Positions 1-8,995 are shown, counted from the stretch's first letter. The stretch: DNA of 64,000 nucleotides from Rhizobium bangladeshense (GCF_001662075.1 NZ_LYPL01000013.1:124001-188000), one strand, 5' to 3'. Numbers and translations: made by a program. Notes: generated from the sequence alone by a model not told the origin.

Positions 1-14
1 GTAAGCGCGCCACC

Positions 15-1004
15 TCAGGCGGCGCGCTGCTCGGTGCCCTGGATCGCGGCGAGCTTCCAGTCAGCGCCCGATTTGCGCACGAAGGTCCATACCTCCGTGC
101 TCTCGCTCGGGTGACGGTCGTCACCGGAAACGACACGGCCGCTTTCGCGTTCGACCATGGCGTCAATCGACGAGTAACGCATGGCGAGCGTCGCATATTC
201 CTGGCCGTCTTCGCGCCAGGCCTCGGCAATATCGCCCTGCAGCAGCTTGACGTCGGAGACGCGGTTGCGCACGCCGTTGGTGGCGTTTTCGCCGAGTTCC
301 TCGGCAAGATAGGACATGGCCTCGGGCGTCGTCAGCCGGCGCAGCGTGCCATAATCCTCAGCGCCGTAAGCGGTCTGAATGCTGGTCAGCAATTCCTCGA
401 ACTGGTCGAGATCGGCCTGTGCCAGCCCGATCTCGTCGCTCGGGCGGTTGCCGCGCGACGATTGGCCGAAAGAAGCACCCGAACCGATCGCCGGGATCTG
501 GAAGGACGAATTCTTGGCAGGGGACATATCATAGGAGCGGCTCTGGCCGCTCACCCCGTAGGAGGGCTGGCGGCGATTGGCGAAATAACGCATCGCCAGC
601 ATGACGGCGCCGCCGATCAACGCGATCTGCAACAGCATGCCGAGGAAGCCGAAGGCGCCGCCGAAACCGTGGCCGAGCAGCATGCCGAGAAGGCCGCCGG
701 CGATCAGGCCGCCGATCATCGACCGGCCGAAACCGCCGAAGAGGCCCGGGCGCTGGGCGCCGAAGGACTGTTGCGCGGCAGCGGGCGCCGTCGTCTGCGG
801 GCGCGGCGTCATCGACCGTTCGATCGGCGCGGCCGGAGCAGGCGCAGTTTGAGTGACAGGCGGAGCCTGGAAAGTGCGCGTGCCGCGGCTTCCGAAACCG
901 CCGCCGGCACGGCGCGCCTCGGCATCCCCGAGCGAAGCAAAAACAGTAGCGCTCGTCAGTACGGCAATCGCCGCGACCTTGGCAAAACGCGAAACGGCAC
1001 TCAT
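15..1004 (-). CDS. Tim44-like membrane-associated protein
   Basis: A 329-aa protein. The start is ATG at 1004 because an AGGAG-like site lies just upstream and the next residues form a signal-like segment (about 1-30, hydrophobic AAIAVLTSATVFA). A Gly/Pro/Gln-rich linker follows, then two hydrophobic Gly-rich stretches (about 97-138) that look like membrane segments, then a soluble C-terminal domain (about 195-325) of the Tim44/MBA1 type with the motif TPEAMSYLAEE. In alphaproteobacteria such proteins are membrane anchored and of unclear role, possibly in membrane protein biogenesis. The frame stays open upstream of the chosen start, but that extension is Arg-rich and not protein-like. The family call is good; the function is unknown. 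Confidence 0.85.
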   Translation of the reverse strand: MSAVSRFAKVAAIAVLTSATVFASLGDAEARRAGGGFGSRGTRTFQAPPVTQTAPAPAAPIERSMTPRPQTTAPAAAQQSFGAQRPGLFGGFGRSMIGGLIAGGLLGMLLGHGFGGAFGFLGMLLQIALIGGAVMLAMRYFANRRQPSYGVSGQSRSYDMSPAKNSSFQIPAIGSGASFGQSSRGNRPSDEIGLAQADLDQFEELLTSIQTAYGAEDYGTLRRLTTPEAMSYLAEELGENATNGVRNRVSDVKLLQGDIAEAWREDGQEYATLAMRYSSIDAMVERESGRVVSGDDRHPSESTEVWTFVRKSGADWKLAAIQGTEQRAA

Positions 1005-1087
1005 TCCTGATCTCCTGTCATGCACATCACGGCATGTCGAGATGTCATATAGGTATTCTTTCCCGCGTGTGAAGTTCTTCGGCGCCA

Positions 1088-1546
1088 TTACTGGCAGACA
1101 TCGACCCAGCTGGCGCCGGTCAACTCCGCCAGCCGTCCTGTGGCGATGCGCACCGCCGAATTGGTCGAGCCGGCCGCCGGGACGACTTCGTCGAAGCGTT
1201 TCAGCGAAATATCGCAATAGATCGGCAGCGGCGAGGGCAGGCCGAAGGGGCAGACACCGCCAACCGGATGGCTGGTGACCGCCACGACTTCTTCGGCATC
1301 GAGCATGCGCCCCTTGGCCCCGAACGTGTCCTTGAACTTGCGATTGTCGAGGCGGGCCAACCCGCCGGCGACAACCAACATCATCTGCTCGCCGACGCGC
1401 AGGCAGATCGTCTTGGCGATCTGGGCGGGCTCGACACCATGGGCCTCGGCGGCAAGGGCAACCGTCGAGGAACTCTCGGCGGTTTCGATGATGTCGATAT
1501 CAGGGGCATGCGCACGGAGGAAGGCGCGGACGGATTCAAGGCTCAT
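1088..1546 (-). CDS. YbaK/EbsC-type aminoacyl-tRNA deacylase
   Basis: A 152-aa single-domain protein of the YbaK/ProX editing family. These enzymes hydrolyse mis-charged aminoacyl-tRNA such as Cys-tRNA(Pro) in the cytosol. Family hallmarks visible are the IAKTICLRV strand with its conserved lysine, LDNRKFKDTFGAKGRMLDAEEV, and the loop TSHPVGGVCPFGLP, which carries the typical GGVxPFG motif. Length is normal. It lies 83 bp upstream of the Tim44-like gene on the same strand, so the two may share a transcript, though no functional link is known. The exact tRNA substrate cannot be read from the sequence. Confidence 0.9.
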   Translation of the reverse strand: MSLESVRAFLRAHAPDIDIIETAESSSTVALAAEAHGVEPAQIAKTICLRVGEQMMLVVAGGLARLDNRKFKDTFGAKGRMLDAEEVVAVTSHPVGGVCPFGLPSPLPIYCDISLKRFDEVVPAAGSTNSAVRIATGRLAELTGASWVDVCQ

Positions 1547-1611
1547 GACGTGATGCTAGCCCAGCATAAGCGCAATTTGAAGCACAAAACATGCCCGCTG
1601 AAAACCGTCGC

Positions 1612-1660
1612 TTGCAAGTCTTTCGGACATCGTCATAATAATTTTGCACACGTGCTCAAT
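1612..1660 (+). promoter_or_regulatory. Candidate promoter and LacI-type operator of the 1.8-9 kb ABC operon
   Basis: TTGCAA (1612-1617) and CATAAT (1634-1639) are separated by 16 bp, a plausible sigma-70 promoter with a start near 1646. A dyad with arms ATT..GCAC and GTGC..AAT is centred at 1650/1651, over the predicted transcription start, where a LacI-family repressor would block. The operon encodes its own LacI regulator (7170-8174). The dyad is imperfect (7 of 10 pairs), so this is a candidate only. Confidence 0.4.
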
Positions 1661-1794
1661 TTTGTCATTCGGCCGTTACGTTGAGCCCATAGAGCGGGAC
1701 ATGTCACGTTTTCGTGGGGTTTCGGAACGGCCGTCAAGCGACAGTGCTGACCCGTCAAGAGGCTTCACACTGCTCTTCCAGGGAGACGAAGAAA

Positions 1795-3141
1795 ATGACC
1801 ATTTTGCCGACGTTGAAATCCCTTACGATCGCGGCCGCCATCCTGGCCTCGACCTCCGCCTTTGCGCTTGCCAAGGACGTTACGATCAGCGTCTGGGCCG
1901 GCGGCACCGGCCCGAACGACACCTATCGCCTCGACGCTATCGAGATCGCAGCCCAGCAGTTGCAGCGCGAAGCCGCGCTCAAGGGTGAAGACCTGAAGAT
2001 CACCATCGAGAAGAAGGCCTATTCCGGCTGGGACGATTTCAAGCAGGCGCTGACGCTTGCCGCGGAAGCCAAGACCGCACCGAACATCGTCGCCAGCGGT
2101 CATGAAGATATCGCTCCCTGGTCGCAGGCCGGCCTTATCGTTCCGATCGAGGATCACGTTGATCTCGACGCCTGGCCGCTCAACGGCATCTACGAAAACC
2201 TGATGCAGATCGCCTCGTACAACGGCACCGTCTACGGTATTCCGCAGGATGCCGAATCCCGCCCGATGTTCTTCTGGAAGCCTTACATGAAGGCGATCGG
2301 CTATAGCGACGCCGATCTCGATGCATTGCCGCAGAACGTTCAGGACGGCAAGTACACCATGAAGAACCTGCTCGAAGACGCCAAGAAGATGCAGGACAAG
2401 GGTCTCGTCCAGCCAGGCTACGGCTTCTACCCGCGCCCCAGCAACGGCCCTGACTACTGGCAGTTCTACACGAGCTTCGGCGGCACGATGGAAGAAAACG
2501 GCAAGCTCGTCTTCGACAAGGCGGCCATGACCCGCACCTATCAGTTCATCTCCGATGCCGTGAAAACGGGCGTCACCAAGAAGAACCATATCGGCATGCC
2601 GGGTGATCAGTGGTGGAAGGAAGTCGCCACCGGCAAGGCCGGTATCTGGGACGCCGGCACCTGGCATTATGCCCGCCTCGTCAACCAGGAGGGCCTGAAG
2701 GATTTCTTCGACAACATCGTCTTCACGCTGATCCCGGCCGGCGAGGGCGGCAAGGCCAACACGCTGACGCATCCGCTCGTCTACATGCTGACCGCAGGAC
2801 ATAGCGATGAAGATACGCAGATCGCCGCTCAGCTGATCACGATCGCCTCCGAACCGCGCATCAACGCGCTGCATGCGATCAAATCCGCCCATCTCGGCAT
2901 CTCCAAAGCTGAAGCCGAAGTGGACTTCTATGCGGACGACCGCTGGGCTCGCGAAGCCACCGAGCGCCTGCTGCCGCATGCCAATGCGATGCCGAACAAT
3001 TCCGATTTCGGCAAATATTGGAACATCATGTGGAAGAACCTCGAGGCATCCTGGACCGGCGCCAAGACCGTCGACGGCGCCATCGGCGATGCCGAGAGCG
3101 AGCTGAAGAACACGCTCGGCGACAAGATCGTCATCCGCTAA
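1795..3141 (+). CDS. ABC transporter substrate-binding protein (family 1, sugar-type), cluster A
   Basis: A 448-aa periplasmic binding protein. The start is ATG at 1795, preceded by GGGAGACGAAGAAA; an upstream in-frame extension lacks coding character. A Sec signal peptide covers about residues 1-26 (AAAILASTSAFALA) and the mature part begins KDVTISVWAGG, typical of MalE/UgpB-like proteins. It captures the substrate for the MalFG-type permeases encoded directly downstream. The substrate is not readable, but the operon's phosphodiesterase and IMPase-family genes suggest a phosphodiester or phosphorylated polyol rather than a plain sugar. A strong stem-loop follows the stop codon. Confidence 0.93.
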   Translation: MTILPTLKSLTIAAAILASTSAFALAKDVTISVWAGGTGPNDTYRLDAIEIAAQQLQREAALKGEDLKITIEKKAYSGWDDFKQALTLAAEAKTAPNIVASGHEDIAPWSQAGLIVPIEDHVDLDAWPLNGIYENLMQIASYNGTVYGIPQDAESRPMFFWKPYMKAIGYSDADLDALPQNVQDGKYTMKNLLEDAKKMQDKGLVQPGYGFYPRPSNGPDYWQFYTSFGGTMEENGKLVFDKAAMTRTYQFISDAVKTGVTKKNHIGMPGDQWWKEVATGKAGIWDAGTWHYARLVNQEGLKDFFDNIVFTLIPAGEGGKANTLTHPLVYMLTAGHSDEDTQIAAQLITIASEPRINALHAIKSAHLGISKAEAEVDFYADDRWAREATERLLPHANAMPNNSDFGKYWNIMWKNLEASWTGAKTVDGAIGDAESELKNTLGDKIVIR

Positions 3142-3156
3142 AACAGAAGCACTCTT

Positions 3157-3183
3157 CCGGGCGGCGGAGACCCCGCTGCCCGG
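3157..3183 (+). promoter_or_regulatory. Intercistronic stem-loop after the binding-protein gene
   Basis: An 11-bp stem (one G-U pair) with loop AGACC runs from 3157-3167 to 3173-3183, between the stop codon of the binding protein and the first permease. No U-tract follows. Hairpins here in ABC operons usually protect the 5' mRNA, so that the binding protein is made in excess over the membrane parts. Confidence 0.6.
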
Positions 3184-3205
3184 TCCGTCCCGCGAGGAAG
3201 CTTCC

Positions 3206-4507
3206 ATGAAATCGTCCAGAACGCTCGGACTGGTGATGATCGCGCCTGCGGCGATCATGATCGTCCTGTTCTTCCTGATGCCGGTGGTTCTGACGGCGGT
3301 CTTCTCGATGACAAATATGACGACCGCCACCGGCATTTCCGGCGGCGTCTATCAGATCGCACCCAATTCCCTGATCGCACTGAAGTCGGCCATGCCGGAC
3401 ATTGCCGCCGATATGGCCGAACCACGCTACGCGATCGACGAGGCGGGCCTCAAGGCCGTCGAGGACCTCGGCCTTGAGCCTGGTATCGCCGCGGAGCTGC
3501 GCGCCAGACATGCCGGCGAGGTCTTCCCGACGCGCCGCGAAGCCGAGCGTATGATCAAGGATCTCGCCGACCGGCCTTCGACGCGCGAGGTCAAACAGAT
3601 CTCCGAACAGTTCAACCGCTCCGTCGTCAACACCCGCTTCGACAGCAAGGAACAGCTGTTTTCGGCGTTGGACACCCTCGGTCTCAAGCTGACGCAGGAA
3701 CAGAAGGAAACGGTGGCCGAGGCCACCTATACCGGTTGGACCTGGACATCAGACAATTTCTCCCGCATCGCCACCTCGCCGGATATGGCGCGGGTGCTCT
3801 TCAACACTGCGCTCTACGTCGCGCTGGTGCTGACGCTCTTCAATGTCGGCTATGCGCTGCTGCTCGCCATCTGGACGCATTATATGCCGCCGACGCCAGC
3901 CTCGATCTTTCGTGGCATCTGGCTTCTGCCGCGCATCACCCCCGTCGTCATCTACGTCATGCTGTGGAAATGGCTCGCCTGGGATACCGGTTTCATTTCG
4001 ATCCTGATGGGCAAGTTCGGCTATCCCCCGAAGAACTACCTGCTCGACAACGCTTATAATGCCTGGTTCTTTGTCGTGCTGATCAACGGCTTCATCGGCG
4101 CCTCGATGGGAATGCTGGTGTTCGCCTCGGCAATGAGGGCCATTCCGAAGAGCCAGTTCTATGCGAGCGAGGTCGATGGCGCCTCGCGCTGGCAGCAGAT
4201 CCGCTACATCATCCTGCCGCAGATGCGCTGGCCGATCCTCTTCGTCACCTGCTACCAGACGCTGTCGCTGCTCGCCTCCTTCAATGAAATCCTCCTCGCC
4301 ACCAACGGCGGACCGGGCAATACGACCGAGGTCTGGGCGCTCTCCGCCTATCACACCGCGCTCAGGAATTATGCCGGCAATCTCGAATACGGGCTGGGCG
4401 CGGCCATGGCGCTGGTGCTCGTCGTCATCGGCGTGATGCTGTCGCTCCTTTATCTGCGCGTCTTCAACTACGGCACGCTTGTCGCCAAGCCCCTGATCGA
4501 GGACTGA
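3206..4507 (+). CDS. ABC transporter permease, MalF-type, with large periplasmic insert
   Basis: A 433-aa inner-membrane permease. The start is ATG at 3206 behind GAGGAAG. TM1 covers about residues 9-32. A roughly 130-residue soluble, charged segment (about 45-180) then precedes the remaining five or so membrane helices. The EAA loop that contacts the ATPase is seen as EVDGASRWQQIRYIILPQM. Most rhizobial sugar permeases are about 290-320 aa; the extra length lies in the first periplasmic loop, which recalls but does not match the P2 loop of E. coli MalF. It pairs with the next gene, a MalG-type permease, 2 bp downstream. Confidence 0.92.
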   Translation: MKSSRTLGLVMIAPAAIMIVLFFLMPVVLTAVFSMTNMTTATGISGGVYQIAPNSLIALKSAMPDIAADMAEPRYAIDEAGLKAVEDLGLEPGIAAELRARHAGEVFPTRREAERMIKDLADRPSTREVKQISEQFNRSVVNTRFDSKEQLFSALDTLGLKLTQEQKETVAEATYTGWTWTSDNFSRIATSPDMARVLFNTALYVALVLTLFNVGYALLLAIWTHYMPPTPASIFRGIWLLPRITPVVIYVMLWKWLAWDTGFISILMGKFGYPPKNYLLDNAYNAWFFVVLINGFIGASMGMLVFASAMRAIPKSQFYASEVDGASRWQQIRYIILPQMRWPILFVTCYQTLSLLASFNEILLATNGGPGNTTEVWALSAYHTALRNYAGNLEYGLGAAMALVLVVIGVMLSLLYLRVFNYGTLVAKPLIED

Positions 4508-4509
4508 CC

Positions 4510-5352
4510 ATGGCCGAACAATCGCAGCCCTCGGCAAATTATCGCAGCTGGCCCGTCATAACGGCGCTCACCGTCGTCAGCCTGCCGCTGCTCCTGATGT
4601 ATGTCTATCTCTTCCTCGACACCGTGACGGTGAAGCCGCCGGATGCGCTGCTGCCCTCCGGCCTGACGTTCAATCACTGGCGTTTTCTGTGGCAGACGAC
4701 GGCGGGCAAGGCGAATATCTGGCAGGTGACGGTGAATACGCTGCTGTTTTCGGCCTGCACCACCAGCCTCGTGCTCATCGTCTCGTCGATGGCCGGTTAT
4801 GTGCTGTCGCGGCTGAACGTGCCGGCACGCGGCTTCTTCCTTGCCGGCGTCATGGTGCTGCATGCCTTCCCGTCGGTCACGCTGATCATCGCTATCTTCA
4901 TCGTGCTGCAGATGATCGGTCTCTACAATTCGCTGATCGGCGTCATCCTGGTGAAGGCGGCGATCGACCTGCCGCTCGGCATCTGGCTGATGAAGGGCTT
5001 CTACGACACCGTGCCCTGGGAAATCGAAATGGCCGGCGTCGTCGACGGCGCCTCACGCTTCCGGGTCTGGCGCAGCCTCGTGCTGCCGCAGGTCAAGCCC
5101 GGCATCATGGCGCTCGGCCTGTTCTCCTTCCTCTCCGGCTGGGGCGAATTCATCCTGCCGCAGGTCCTGGCGCCGGGCAATGACGTCCAGGTGCTGTCGG
5201 TCTATCTCGCCGGCTTCCTCGCCGACGACAACAATTACGATTTCAATATGTTCAAGGCCGTCGGGCTCTTCTACCTCATTCCGGTGCTGATCGCTTACGC
5301 GCTCTTCAACAAATATCTGATGAACATCTACGGCGGCGGGAGCAAAGGCTGA
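4510..5352 (+). CDS. ABC transporter permease, MalG-type, cluster A
   Basis: A 280-aa inner-membrane protein with about six hydrophobic helices and the EAA motif EMAGVVDGASRFRVWRSLVLPQVKPG. It forms the heterodimeric channel with the preceding MalF-type subunit. The stop codon overlaps the start codon of the ATPase gene (TGATG), implying translational coupling. Length and order (binding protein, F, G, ATPase) are standard for the CUT1 carbohydrate-uptake family. Confidence 0.93.
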   Translation: MAEQSQPSANYRSWPVITALTVVSLPLLLMYVYLFLDTVTVKPPDALLPSGLTFNHWRFLWQTTAGKANIWQVTVNTLLFSACTTSLVLIVSSMAGYVLSRLNVPARGFFLAGVMVLHAFPSVTLIIAIFIVLQMIGLYNSLIGVILVKAAIDLPLGIWLMKGFYDTVPWEIEMAGVVDGASRFRVWRSLVLPQVKPGIMALGLFSFLSGWGEFILPQVLAPGNDVQVLSVYLAGFLADDNNYDFNMFKAVGLFYLIPVLIAYALFNKYLMNIYGGGSKG

Positions 5353-6407
5353 TGCGCATCCTCCTCGACAATTTTTCGAAGAGCTTCGGCTCCACCAAGG
5401 TCATCGAGAACATGCAGCTCGAAGTCCGCGACGGCGAGATGCTGGCGCTGCTCGGGCCTTCCGGCTGCGGCAAATCGACGACGCTTTTCGCGGTCTGCGG
5501 CATCCACCGGCCCTCCAGCGGGCGCATCCTCTTCGGCGACCGCGACGTCACCGACCTGCCGAGCCAAGCCCGCAATGTCGGCGTCGTCTTCCAGTCCTAT
5601 GCGCTTTATCCGCACATGACGGTTGCCGAAAACATCGCTTTTCCCCTCAAGGTGAAGGGCGTCAACGCCGCCGACATCCGCAAGGAGGTCGATCGCATTT
5701 CCGGGCTTGTCCATATCGACAATCTCATGGAACGCCGACCGGCGCAGCTTTCCGGCGGCCAGCAGCAGCGCGTGGCGCTGGCCCGCGCCCTGATCCGCAA
5801 GCCCGACGTGCTGCTGCTCGACGAACCGCTCGCCAATCTCGACGCCAAGCTGCGCCTCGAAATGCGCTCGGAAATCCGCCGCCTGCAGCGCGAGACCGGC
5901 ATCACGGCCATTCTCGTCACCCATGACCAGGTGGAGGCGATGAGCATGTGCGACCGCATCGCCATCATGAAGGAAGGCGAGATCGTCCAGATCGCCACCC
6001 CGGCCGAAATGTACAATGACCCGAAAACCGCCTTCGTCGCCGGCTTCCTCGGCAATCCGCCGATCACCTTCCTGCGCGGCGTCATGGACAAAGGCGCCTT
6101 CATCATCCCCGAGAGCGAGATCCGCGTGCCGCTGCCGGGCACCGTCGGCGCCGCCGAAGGCAGCAAGCTGATGCTTGGCGTCAGACCCGAGCATTTTACA
6201 CCGGCGGGTGATACCCCCGTCACGGGCAAGATCACCTTCGCCGAGACACAGGGCCGCGAAAACCTCTACGACGTGGCTCTTGCAGGTGGCCCGCTGCTGC
6301 GTTCGATTCAGCCGGTGCGCAACGATATCCATGTCGGCGACCATGTCACCTGGGCGATCGACAGCCGTGGCGTGTTCGTCTTCGACGAAAATGGCAGGAG
6401 GATTTGA
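5352..6407 (+). CDS. ABC transporter ATPase, MalK/UgpC-type, cluster A
   Basis: A 351-aa cytosolic ATPase that drives the importer. Walker A is GPSGCGKST (35-43), the Q-loop is VVFQSYALYPHM, the signature is LSGGQQQR, Walker B is VLLLDEP and the switch His is in LVTHDQ. A C-terminal regulatory MOP/TOBE-like domain (about 235-351, with LGVRPEHF) is present, as in MalK and UgpC. It overlaps its neighbours on both sides by one base. MalK-type ATPases can serve several importers, so this protein could also energise the ATPase-less cluster at 47-52 kb. Confidence 0.95.
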   Translation: MRILLDNFSKSFGSTKVIENMQLEVRDGEMLALLGPSGCGKSTTLFAVCGIHRPSSGRILFGDRDVTDLPSQARNVGVVFQSYALYPHMTVAENIAFPLKVKGVNAADIRKEVDRISGLVHIDNLMERRPAQLSGGQQQRVALARALIRKPDVLLLDEPLANLDAKLRLEMRSEIRRLQRETGITAILVTHDQVEAMSMCDRIAIMKEGEIVQIATPAEMYNDPKTAFVAGFLGNPPITFLRGVMDKGAFIIPESEIRVPLPGTVGAAEGSKLMLGVRPEHFTPAGDTPVTGKITFAETQGRENLYDVALAGGPLLRSIQPVRNDIHVGDHVTWAIDSRGVFVFDENGRRI

Positions 6408-7186
6408 TGACCCGCGATTTTTCGGCTTTTTTCGAGCGCTATGGCTGGCCGGCGGCCAAGGGTCAGATCCCCTTCTGCATCGGCCATCGCGGTGCCAGCG
6501 GCCATGAACGCGAGAACACGCTCGCCGCCTTCCGCCGCGCTACCGAACTCGGCGCCGAGATGTGGGAGCTCGACACGCAGTTGACCGGCGACGGCGTGGT
6601 CGTCGTCTCGCATGACGACCATCTCGAACGCGTCTTCGGCATCGACCGACGCATTTCCGACATGACGGCCGCCGAGCTCGCCGCCCTCGACGGCGTCGAC
6701 GTGCCGCGTTTTTCGGAGGTCGCCGCTCTCGCCCGGGAGACCGGAACCGGTCTCTATGTCGAGCTGAAGGCGTCCGGGACCGGCCTGCGCTGCTGGCGCC
6801 ATCTAGCCGAGATGAACCAGCGTTTTGCCTGCCTCGGCTCCTTCGATACGGAGCAGGTGCGCGAACTCAGGGACGCGGGTTGCGACTTCCCGCTTTCGGT
6901 GCTGATCCGCGTCGGCCACGACCCGCATGCGCTGGGCGACGAGGCCGGCGCCGATATTCTGCACCTCTGCTGGGAGAGGGCAGTCGAGCGGCCGCAGGAC
7001 CTGATAAACGACGCGCTGATGCAGCGCGCCTTCGAGGCGGGCCGCGAAATCGTGCTCTGGCACGAGGAGCGGCCGGCCATTCTCGACGACATCATCAAAC
7101 TTCCGGTTCTCGGCATCTGCACGGATCTGCCCGATCTGATGCGGCCGTCGGCAGAGAGGGAAAACGCAGTTGCCAGACAGGGATAA
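6407..7186 (+). CDS. Glycerophosphodiester phosphodiesterase family protein (cytosolic)
   Basis: A 259-aa GDPD-family TIM-barrel enzyme. The start is ATG at 6407, overlapping the ATPase stop (TGATG). Catalytic and metal residues are visible: HRG at 27-29, ENT, ExD in ELDTQ (54-56), HD at 69-70, and VELK further on. There is no signal peptide, so it acts in the cytosol on substrate already imported. The family cleaves glycerophosphodiesters to glycerol-3-phosphate plus an alcohol; relatives in Agrobacterium (AccF) cleave sugar phosphodiester opines. Its place inside the transporter operon argues that the imported compound is a phosphodiester. Confidence 0.92.
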   Translation: MTRDFSAFFERYGWPAAKGQIPFCIGHRGASGHERENTLAAFRRATELGAEMWELDTQLTGDGVVVVSHDDHLERVFGIDRRISDMTAAELAALDGVDVPRFSEVAALARETGTGLYVELKASGTGLRCWRHLAEMNQRFACLGSFDTEQVRELRDAGCDFPLSVLIRVGHDPHALGDEAGADILHLCWERAVERPQDLINDALMQRAFEAGREIVLWHEERPAILDDIIKLPVLGICTDLPDLMRPSAERENAVARQG

Positions 7187-8174
7187 GGGACCGCGCAAGG
7201 TAACCTCCTTCGACGTGGCGCGGGTGGCCGGCGTCTCGCGCGCGGCCGTCTCACGTGCCTTCACGCCGGATGCCAGCGTCTCGCCGAAGACCCGGGAAAA
7301 GGTCTATCAGGCCGCCAAGGAGCTCGGCTACCGGGTGAACTACCTTGCCCGAAGCCTCACCAACAAACGTTCCGATCTCGTCGGCGTCGTCGCCGCCGGC
7401 CTCGACAATCCGTTCCGCACATTGCAGATCGAGCATCTGGCGAGAGTGCTGCTTGCCCGCAATTTCCGCCCCATCCTGCTGCCGACCTCGCAGGAGGCGG
7501 ATACCTCGACAGTCATCGGTCAGCTGCTGCACTACGCCGTCTCCGGCGTCATCGTTACCTCGGACGCACCGCCGACCACGATCTGCGAGCAATGTGCGGC
7601 CGAAGGCGTGCCGATCGTCTTGATCAACAAGGGCAATGACATTCCCTTTGTCGATCGCATCATCTCGGACGACCGCATGGCCGGCCATCTCGCCGCCACC
7701 CACTTGATCGAAAGCGGCGTGCGAAAGCCCGCCGTGATGGCCGCACCCGCCATATCCTATACGGCCCGGCGGCGCAGCGAGGCCTTCATTGCTCGCTGCA
7801 AGCAGCTCGGCGCCGAGCCGCAGTTTCTCCAGATCAGGATCAACGATTACCGCAGCGGCTATGATGCGGCCGGCGAACTTGCCGCATCCGGCATTGATGG
7901 CTTGTTCTGCGCCAATGACTACATGGCCTGCGGCGTCCTCGACCGCATCACGCAGGGCCGCGGCCGCGACGACGCGCCGCCGCTCTCCATCATCGGCCAT
8001 GACGATATTCCGCAGGCGAGTTGGACCGCCTATGAGCTAACGACGATCCGCCAGCCTTGCGATATCCAGGCCGAACAGACCGTCGATCTGCTGATGAGCC
8101 GGATAGCCGAGCCGGACCTGACGGCGCGCGTCGAATTTACGCCGGTGACACTGATAAGAAGAAGGACTGCCTGA
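7170..8174 (+). CDS. LacI-family transcriptional regulator, cluster A
   Basis: A 334-aa regulator with a TTG start at 7170 inside the end of the preceding gene; GAGAGG upstream supports it. An N-terminal helix-turn-helix (SFDVARVAGVSRAAVSRAF, about residues 12-30) and hinge are followed by a periplasmic-binding-protein-like effector domain (VGVVAAGLDNPF through IGHDDIPQASW). It probably represses its own operon and is induced by the imported compound or a breakdown product. The candidate operator lies at 1641-1660. Confidence 0.93.
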   Translation: MPDRDKGPRKVTSFDVARVAGVSRAAVSRAFTPDASVSPKTREKVYQAAKELGYRVNYLARSLTNKRSDLVGVVAAGLDNPFRTLQIEHLARVLLARNFRPILLPTSQEADTSTVIGQLLHYAVSGVIVTSDAPPTTICEQCAAEGVPIVLINKGNDIPFVDRIISDDRMAGHLAATHLIESGVRKPAVMAAPAISYTARRRSEAFIARCKQLGAEPQFLQIRINDYRSGYDAAGELAASGIDGLFCANDYMACGVLDRITQGRGRDDAPPLSIIGHDDIPQASWTAYELTTIRQPCDIQAEQTVDLLMSRIAEPDLTARVEFTPVTLIRRRTA

Positions 8175-8995
8175 TGAATTCCGCATTCGATGCCGCTGCC
8201 ATCCGGGCCCGGGCGGAAGTCGCGATCGCCGTTGCCCTCGAGACCGGACGGGAAGCGGCCCGGTTTCGGCGCGACTCTGACCCCGGCATCCTCGCCGTCG
8301 AAAACAAGGGATTGCAGGACTTCGTCACTGTCGCCGACAAGAGGGCCGAACAGGCGATCCGCGACGGGCTCCTCTCGCGCTTTCCAGACGATACGTTCAT
8401 GGGGGAGGAAAGCGGCGGACTGTCGGATGGGGTCGGCGTCTGGGTCGTCGATCCGATCGACGGCACGACCAATTACATCAGGGGCTTCCGGCATTGGGGC
8501 GTCTCGATCGCCTTCGTCGCCGGCGGCAGGATCGAGATCGGCGTGGTTTACGACGCTGCCGAGGACAAGGTCTTCCATGCCGTGCGCGGCGATGGCGCCT
8601 TCAAGGACGGGCTTGCCATTCATGCCGCCGCAACCGACGATCCAGCCAATGCGCTAGTCATCCTCGGGCATTCCCGCAAAACGAGTTTCGACGACTATCT
8701 CGCACTCTCCAGACGGCTGCACGAGAGCGGCATCGACTATCGCCGCATGGGCGCGGCTGCCATCGACCTGGTTCGCGTCGCCGAGGGTGCCGCCGACCTC
8801 TATTACGAACGCCATCTCAATGCCTGGGACATGCTTGCCGGCGCGCTGATCGCCGAAGAGGCCGGCGCTGTGGTGGCGATGCCGCCGATCGGCAAGCTGC
8901 TTGAGTATGGAGGGCCGGTCATCGCCCACGCGCCGGGGCTTGCCGGCGAATTCGCCTTCCTCCTCGAGAGCGAGGGGCTGTCAGTCGGCGGCTAA
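8174..8995 (+). CDS. Inositol monophosphatase family phosphatase, cluster A
   Basis: A 273-aa Mg-dependent phosphatase of the IMPase/FBPase/CysQ superfamily. The ATG at 8174 overlaps the lacI stop (TGATG). Metal-binding motifs are GEES (77-80), DPIDGTTN (93-100) and AWDMLAG near the C-terminus. It would remove phosphate from the sugar- or polyol-phosphate released by the upstream GDPD. The order importer, phosphodiesterase, phosphatase parallels the agrocinopine genes accA-E, accF and accG. The true substrate is not determinable; inositol phosphate and sugar phosphate are both possible. Confidence 0.92.
   Translation: MNSAFDAAAIRARAEVAIAVALETGREAARFRRDSDPGILAVENKGLQDFVTVADKRAEQAIRDGLLSRFPDDTFMGEESGGLSDGVGVWVVDPIDGTTNYIRGFRHWGVSIAFVAGGRIEIGVVYDAAEDKVFHAVRGDGAFKDGLAIHAAATDDPANALVILGHSRKTSFDDYLALSRRLHESGIDYRRMGAAAIDLVRVAEGAADLYYERHLNAWDMLAGALIAEEAGAVVAMPPIGKLLEYGGPVIAHAPGLAGEFAFLLESEGLSVGG

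Noticed and set aside
1765..3336. Long minus-strand frame (over 500 codons) opposite the cluster A binding-protein gene
   Set aside because: It mirrors the codon pattern of the real gene, has no recognisable motif and no ribosome site; the same holds for the other long antisense frames in this GC-rich DNA.
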